Shown: piece after piece, positions 6,959 to 10,866 of the stretch
Layout: the number at the start of each line of letters is the position of its first letter
Position numbering within the stretch: the first letter of the stretch is position 1
Source of the DNA: Polyangiaceae bacterium
GTDB taxonomy: Bacteria > Myxococcota_A > Polyangia > Polyangiales > Polyangiaceae
Assembly (NCBI GenBank): GCA_022447485.1
Contig: JAKVCH010000076.1
Location: 1-10,866 of the forward strand
Length of the DNA: 10,866 nt
Direction of reading: 5' to 3'
Notes under the pieces: generated by a model
Told to the model about the DNA's origin: nothing
Seen by the model: only the letters and a program-made list of their open reading frames with translations
Databases searched by the model: none
Made by a program: the position numbers and the translations under genes

Positions 6959-7009
6959 GCTGTTTTGGACGGGCGGGTAGCGCTTTCTGGATGCCCTTTT
7001 TTACTGAGA

Positions 7010-7085
7010 GCAGCCCCTCGAGGCTGCCCGAAAATCGGCCTCTAGGCCGAAGGGGGCTTGTTGGAGCCGAAAGTAGAAGGGCTCC
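7010..7085 (-). repeat. three successive inverted repeats after the binding-protein gene
   Basis: Three dyads lie within 83 bp of the stop codon at 7093. They are GGAGCC-N11-GGCTCC (7063-7085), TCGGCCT-N2-AGGCCGA (7035-7050) and GCAGCC-N6-GGCTGC (7010-7027). On the minus strand the middle one is followed by TTTTC, a weak intrinsic-terminator arrangement. Together they probably form the 3' end and terminator region of the envelope cluster. Confidence 0.5.
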
Positions 7086-7092
7086 GAAGTTC

Positions 7093-8676
7093 CTAGGGGC
7101 AGCTTTCCTGAGGGATAAATACTTTTTGCTCACTCAGAGGCGCAATGTCGTAGCCGGCAGAAATATCGCCGTTGGCCTCACGTTCCTCTAATCTCCATAA
7201 CTCGAAGGCGTTATTCACTCGATAGAGCTCCTCATCGCTCTTGCAGTAGTCCAAAGCGCTTGAGGCACCGGTGATATTGACTTCGCCGAATTCTTTGAGG
7301 CCGAGGATTATTTTTTCCATTTCGAGGGCGCTCAATGTAATGGCTTGGCATTCACCAGCAGAGAATTCTCCCGGACATTCCTGCTCTGCAATACTTGCCC
7401 ATGAGCTAGAGCTCATATGTCTGAGGGCATCTGCAAGATGCTGGGCCCGAACAGGTACATTGCGCAATCTATTTTCTAAGGCAGCGATGATGCCCAGCCA
7501 GGCGCTATCGTAGGCATTGGCCGTGAATGAATGAAGAGCAGGCTCCGTGTCGTAGGCTGCGCTGAAGGCTGCACTGAATAGTCGATAGGCTGTTGTGTCG
7601 GGGGGAGCCGCGATTCTGGAGCCGAGGATTCGATCGAAATTGCCCGGTGATGCGTCATTGGCCGAGTCGCCACTAGCCGCGCCGTCACTAAAGAAGACTT
7701 CTTTTCCTCGGAGGGAATCCAGGCTGAGCATTTGATCCATCATGGCTTCGATTTGCCCCTCTTGGCCCCCCATGAAGAAGACAAGCTCGGCCGCTTCAAG
7801 AGCTCTTTCTCCCTCGATAGAAACGAGTGCTCGAATCACGGCTTCTAAGTTGTCTGTCTTGGCGTCGAAAGAAACGCCGCAATCAACGCAGGGTATTTGA
7901 CTAATCTCCTTCAGGCCATCGAAGAGGCCTTGTCCGTAAGCAGTGTCTTCGTAGAAAACCGCATAGGGCTTTTCTGTGGCGTCGGCATAAGCTTTCATGG
8001 CGTAGACTTGGGCATCGTCCATGTAGGCGGTTCGCCACAGCATCCCTGGTTGAAGCGTGTCTGCGCTAGTGAGGGCAACACTGGTCGCACTGGGGCTGAT
8101 GATCACGGCATCTGATTCAGGGTTTCCATTTTCGTCGAAATTGATTAATTCATGAGTTGCGAGAGAAGCGGCAGAGGATGCCGGGCCGAGGAGTAGAGGG
8201 CTGCCGACTTTCTCAACCAGGTATTCACCTAAGCGCGCGATCTCTGCTCGATCTCCGTCGTGATCACACTGGACAAGGCCAAAGCGTAGCCCGTCAATCT
8301 CAGGATAGTTGGCTTCTAGGTCAGCGAGGCTGCGGTTGGCAGAGTCAATCGCTAAGATAATCGCGTCTTGGCGCGCGCCTTCTTTTCCGGAGTCGGCAAG
8401 TAAACTGCCAAAGACGACATAGTCTTTGTATTTCTCTGGGTTTTGCAAAAGTCCGTCGGGATATTGATCGTGACAAGTCGCCTCGGCAGCGGCTGGCTCG
8501 CAGAGGCCTTGGTCGTTGCACAAATAGCCTGGCCCAAAAGTCTCCCTGCAAACTTCGTTGCTCGGGCAATCGTCGTTGGGACGAATCGAGGAGCATGCGA
8601 GGCTAATCAGCGCCGTGCTGCTCCAGAGGAGGCGGCAAGTGACGGAAACCAAAGACTTTGAAGAAAAAATCGTCAT
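7093..8676 (-). CDS. periplasmic-binding-protein-like lipoprotein (Leu/Ile/Val-binding, ABC substrate-binding family)
   Basis: A 527-residue exported lipoprotein with the type I periplasmic-binding fold of branched-chain amino acid ABC receptors. The signal peptide ends at LISLAC, lipidated Cys28. A short Cys-rich module follows (Cys37, 43, 53, 59 in DDCPSNEVCRETFGPGYLCN). Binding-fold landmarks are VVFGSLLADSGKEGARQDA (87-105), SPLLLGPASSAASLA (159-173), AVIISPSATSVALTSAD (190-206), MLWRTAYMDDAQ (212-223) and PYAVFYEDTAYGQGL (237-251). The ATG at 8676 has GGGGAG 8 nt upstream and overlaps the upstream stop as TAATG, indicating translational coupling. This start removes 11 improbable residues from the longest frame. 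No permease or ATPase gene is nearby, so it may be a sensor or a stand-alone receptor rather than a transporter subunit. The ligand cannot be read from the sequence. I see no frame damage. Confidence 0.88.
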   Translation of the reverse strand: MTIFSSKSLVSVTCRLLWSSTALISLACSSIRPNDDCPSNEVCRETFGPGYLCNDQGLCEPAAAEATCHDQYPDGLLQNPEKYKDYVVFGSLLADSGKEGARQDAIILAIDSANRSLADLEANYPEIDGLRFGLVQCDHDGDRAEIARLGEYLVEKVGSPLLLGPASSAASLATHELINFDENGNPESDAVIISPSATSVALTSADTLQPGMLWRTAYMDDAQVYAMKAYADATEKPYAVFYEDTAYGQGLFDGLKEISQIPCVDCGVSFDAKTDNLEAVIRALVSIEGERALEAAELVFFMGGQEGQIEAMMDQMLSLDSLRGKEVFFSDGAASGDSANDASPGNFDRILGSRIAAPPDTTAYRLFSAAFSAAYDTEPALHSFTANAYDSAWLGIIAALENRLRNVPVRAQHLADALRHMSSSSWASIAEQECPGEFSAGECQAITLSALEMEKIILGLKEFGEVNITGASSALDYCKSDEELYRVNNAFELWRLEEREANGDISAGYDIAPLSEQKVFIPQESCP

Positions 8677-9604
8677 TAAAATTCTCCCCGTAGGTCGAGG
8701 GTCCCCCAACCGACTCCAAGCTCCAATTTCTCTTGGCTTGGCGTGGAAATCACGATTAAGTACGTTCCAAGCCCCGCCGCTAAGGCGCCGAAGGCAAGAA
8801 GCGAGTAGCCCGTAATGGCGCGATTACGGACCTGTTCTAAGCCACTTTCGCTGGCGGTATCGCAATAGACATTAGTCCCTACTTCGACGCAATCTTGAAG
8901 AGTGGCTCGTCGACGGGCTGCTGCAGAGATGACGTAGCCCGTACCGACGCCGAGAGAGGCGGTGGCCGCGACCAAGGCGCCGTAACCCACCGCTCGCGTC
9001 ACTGGAACGGTCGCAACTTCTTCTTGTGCCAGAGCAGCTTCTTCAAGAGCTCTTTGGTGGGCATCTTCTTGAGCTTTTTTTCTATCGGCTTGCTGATGAA
9101 GACGCTCCATCCGTTCTTGTAACTGCGGTTGAGATGCTGCTGGCGCATGAGGAAGATAGACCTCGAGAGCAAGGCTCGCCTTGCGGTAGTCGCCAAGTCG
9201 CTCGTATGCATTCGCCAGATTATAGAGCATCTCGATTCGAGCACTGAGGCGATAGGCTTCTTCAAAGCCATCGACAGCGCCTTGATAGTTGCCCCGGGCG
9301 TAGGCGGCACTTCCTCGATGGAATGCCTCACGTGCGGGATCAGGTGGTTGAGTGGCAGGATGCTATGAGCAGCGTCGGTCCCAGCAGCGCCAGCGTCAGC
9401 AGTGCTCGGAGTTATTGCTGCTCCGGGAGGTGTTGATTCCGAAGGAGGGGTGCTCGTCTGCTTTGTCTGGTCTTCAGGCGCTTTTGATGGTGCCGTGATT
9501 GCCGCTGGCTGATTGTCCACCTCCGCCGCTGCCGCAGGAGCAATGCCGATCGAAGCCATCAGGGCGAGGCTCAATAAAAGGAGGAGCGAGAATTTCAGGA
9601 CCAT
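8676..9604 (-). pseudogene. frameshifted signal-peptide / TPR / two-helix membrane protein
   Basis: One gene spread over two frames. The first frame starts at the ATG at 9604 with a signal peptide (MVLKFSLLLLLSLALMA, cleavage near APAAAA-EV) and a Pro/Thr/Ala-rich linker of about 55 residues. The second, one nt back (-1), is open from 9362 and has no start codon until 9230. It begins PPDPAREAFHRGSAAYARGN and continues through a TPR-like pair (AVDGFEEAYRL; LYNLANAYERLGDYRKA). Next come a Gln/Glu/Ala-rich coiled coil, two hydrophobic helices (VGYGALVAATASLGVGTGY; GYSLLAFGALAAGLGTYL) separated by a Cys-bracketed loop, and the ending LELGVGWGTLDLRGEF. The same architecture is common in Myxococcota-type genomes. 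Restoring the frame needs one extra base (or two fewer) between about 9325 and 9362, giving about 308 residues. Sequencing error, a real null allele or recoding are all possible. A TTG at 9646 is an alternative start. The stop overlaps the next ATG. Confidence 0.75.
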
Positions 9605-9642
9605 CTTCCTGAAGCGGAGAGTTTCAGGAGAAAGCTCTTTCG

Positions 9643-10866
9643 TCAATTGCTCGGGTGCTTGGATCGCCAAGGATCGATGATATCGGTAGGAACAACCACC
9701 TGCCGCTTCTTTTCCACGGTTGTGGGGGTGTTCGGACGAACCCTATCTGTTTCGTTCTCCTTGCCCACGGGGGCACCGGCGGTTTCGGGTGGGTTTGGAG
9801 AGGGTGACTGGGTAGAGATTTCTTGTGGCGCTGTCTTCGTGCCTGAGGCTATCGGCTGGGAACCAACCTGCGTAGGTAAGGTCTTGCTTCGATTGGCTTG
9901 CGCGCGAATGGTGGTGGCGGCAACGGTGGAGGACGCAGTTTTTTTCCTTGCAGAGGCTGTCTGCTCAACGCTTTGGCGCGTATTCAGGTGCTGGCTGTGC
10001 CTCCGATCGTTGGGGCGTTCCTGGGATTCTTCGACCTCGCTGATTCGAGGTGAAAGAAGAGAAGCGCTTCCCGAGTCTTTGAGGAGCGGGCTGGCCTTGG
10101 CTGTTTCTGTGGTGGATGCAGCTGGGGACGACTGTGGCGATGTTGGCCTCGCTGGAGAGACTGCTGCCTTTGGAGCAGCAGCTTCCGCGGTTTGCTGGTC
10201 TGGTGCGAATCGTCCAGGGCTGGCCGTTTGGACCGCGACTTGGGGGGAGCTTTCAGATCCGGATTCAAAAATTTCCATTCCTAAAAGTAAGCTTGCTCCT
10301 GCTAGGAGGGCACCCAGTCCAGCGGCACCGAAGAAGTGTAGGAGTCGCTGGCGGCGAGTGACTGTCCGTTGACTATTCGGCGGAGTTAGTTCGTCTGCAC
10401 TTTCTCCCCAAGGTGCGCTGATGGGTTTTTCCGAAGGAGCGTCTGAAAACAGCTCTCCGTAAACGCCAGCGGTGTCAGTGCTCTTGATTCTTTGGGCATA
10501 GGGTGCCGGAGAAGAATCGTCTGGTAATTCGTCAGAAGAAAAGAGCTCGGCTGCAGCAGTCGAGTTTGAATCTGGAAAGTGTCGTTCTTGTAGGTTTTCA
10601 ATACCGAAGTGAGTCGATGTGCTCCGGTCGTCTTTTCGACCGATAGAACTTTGTGCAGCATCAAATTCCTCGAGAGCGTGATCAAAGTCTCGCCCGGCTT
10701 CGCTGGCGGTAACGTTTTGGTCCTTCCAAAGTTTCGGGGCTTCACCCTGCTGGGCGGCTTCACCAAAGAGTGCCGATTGTGAAAAGAAGTCATCGCCATC
10801 TGAGTCATCAGCTGGCTTGCGGGGAGCTGTATCGCCGGGAGCTGTATCGCCGGGAGCTGTATCGCC
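9643..10866 (-). CDS. single-pass membrane protein with acidic N-domain and Pro/Ala/Thr-rich C-domain, start beyond window
   Basis: The frame is open from the right edge to the TGA at 9643, giving 407 visible residues; the true start lies outside. The visible part opens with three perfect GDTAP repeats. An acidic, low-complexity region of about 155 residues follows, rich in D, E, S and A. Next are RRQR (171-174) and one transmembrane helix (about 175-196, LLHFFGAAGLGALLAGASLL). The positive-inside rule puts the N-terminal part in the cytoplasm and residues 198-407 outside. The external part is rich in S, T, A, P and Q, has no recognisable fold, and ends in VVVPTDIIDPWRSKHPSN. Cytoplasmic regulatory modules (FHA, zinc-ribbon, kinase) often precede such linkers in Myxococcota-type genomes, but none is visible here. 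It is followed within 40 bp by the TPR gene, so the two are probably one operon. Function unknown. Confidence 0.82.
   Translation of the reverse strand, partial: GDTAPGDTAPGDTAPRKPADDSDGDDFFSQSALFGEAAQQGEAPKLWKDQNVTASEAGRDFDHALEEFDAAQSSIGRKDDRSTSTHFGIENLQERHFPDSNSTAAAELFSSDELPDDSSPAPYAQRIKSTDTAGVYGELFSDAPSEKPISAPWGESADELTPPNSQRTVTRRQRLLHFFGAAGLGALLAGASLLLGMEIFESGSESSPQVAVQTASPGRFAPDQQTAEAAAPKAAVSPARPTSPQSSPAASTTETAKASPLLKDSGSASLLSPRISEVEESQERPNDRRHSQHLNTRQSVEQTASARKKTASSTVAATTIRAQANRSKTLPTQVGSQPIASGTKTAPQEISTQSPSPNPPETAGAPVGKENETDRVRPNTPTTVEKKRQVVVPTDIIDPWRSKHPSN
10822..10866 (-). repeat. 15-bp tandem repeat encoding GDTAP
   Basis: Three perfect copies of GGGAGCTGTATCGCC (plus strand) at 10822-10836, 10837-10851 and 10852-10866. 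Read on the minus strand they encode Gly-Asp-Thr-Ala-Pro in frame with the membrane protein. The array reaches the window edge, so the total copy number is unknown. The unit is a multiple of three, so gain or loss of copies would change length without breaking the frame. Confidence 0.95.

Larger units (their letters stand above)
6685..7092. other. 408-bp gene-free region upstream of glnA
   Basis: This is the only long gap in the window. It lies between the binding-protein lipoprotein stop and the glnA start, both on the minus strand. From right to left it holds three inverted repeats (7010-7085), a weak sigma-70-like promoter (6929-6958), and three dyads (6843-6868, 6795-6816, 6743-6768). I saw no ORF with protein-like composition. 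I found no acceptable sigma-54 box (TGGCAC-N5-TTGC spacing) on the minus strand, so NtrC/sigma-54 control is not supported by reading. Confidence 0.7.

Noticed and set aside
6706..7191. 161-codon plus-strand frame spanning the glnA upstream gap
   Set aside because: It runs through the inverted repeats and into the 3' end of the binding-protein gene on the other strand. Composition is not protein-like and no start signal is seen.
9647..10372. Long plus-strand frame of 241 codons
   Set aside because: It is antisense to the membrane protein and the product of that gene's biased codon use. The minus frame has a transmembrane helix, an in-frame repeat and operon context; the plus frame has no recognisable features.
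10386..10808. 140-codon minus-strand frame
   Set aside because: It overlaps, in a different frame, the continuous frame of the membrane protein that runs from the window edge to 9643; low-complexity shadow.
1..10866. CRISPR array, insertion sequence, phage or defence system
   Set aside because: No spaced repeats, transposase motifs, terminal inverted repeats or defence-type domains were found. The only tandem repeat is the short coding array at the right edge.

Overview
The window suggests a Gram-negative bacterium of the broad deltaproteobacterial / Myxococcota-Bradymonadota type. I infer this from four things: a proteobacterial-type aspartate-semialdehyde dehydrogenase; a glutamine synthetase with the adenylylation tyrosine; lipoproteins with short Cys-rich segments after the lipid anchor; and a signal peptide / TPR / two-helix membrane protein of a kind common in those phyla. 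Base composition looks like the mid-50s % G+C by eye. No mobile element, CRISPR array, rRNA or tRNA was seen. Coding density is high and all but one gene lie on the minus strand.

Layout, read leftwards along the minus strand from the right edge. (1) Positions 10866-7093 hold an envelope gene cluster: a single-pass membrane protein whose start is beyond the window (9643-10866); a TPR membrane protein whose reading frame is broken once (8676-9604); and a periplasmic-binding-protein lipoprotein of the Leu/Ile/Val-binding fold (7093-8676). The last two are coupled by a TAATG overlap. (2) A 408-bp gap (6685-7092) carries three inverted repeats behind the lipoprotein gene, a possible promoter, and three further dyads that would fall in the leader of glnA. 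(3) glnA (5284-6684) ends at a very clean intrinsic terminator with a cUUCGg loop. (4) An APH-like kinase-fold protein (3995-5068) lies convergent with the only plus-strand gene, a HAD class IIA-like protein (3121-3963). (5) asd (1843-2949) is divergent from the HAD gene. (6) A small charged lipoprotein (1424-1711) is followed by an NfeD-family protein (855-1295) and an SPFH/band-7 protein that runs off the left edge (1-801).

How the genes fit together: glnA (ammonia assimilation) and asd (Asp-family amino acids and diaminopimelate) are ordinary metabolic genes. NfeD plus SPFH is a known membrane-microdomain pair. The right-hand cluster encodes three envelope proteins likely to be made together, including a solute-binding protein with no transporter subunits in view; their joint role is unknown. 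I found no clear new defence or mobile system. The most noteworthy items are the frame break in the TPR gene, the 15-bp in-frame tandem repeat at the right edge, the dyad-rich glnA leader, and the altered catalytic positions in the HAD and kinase-like proteins.
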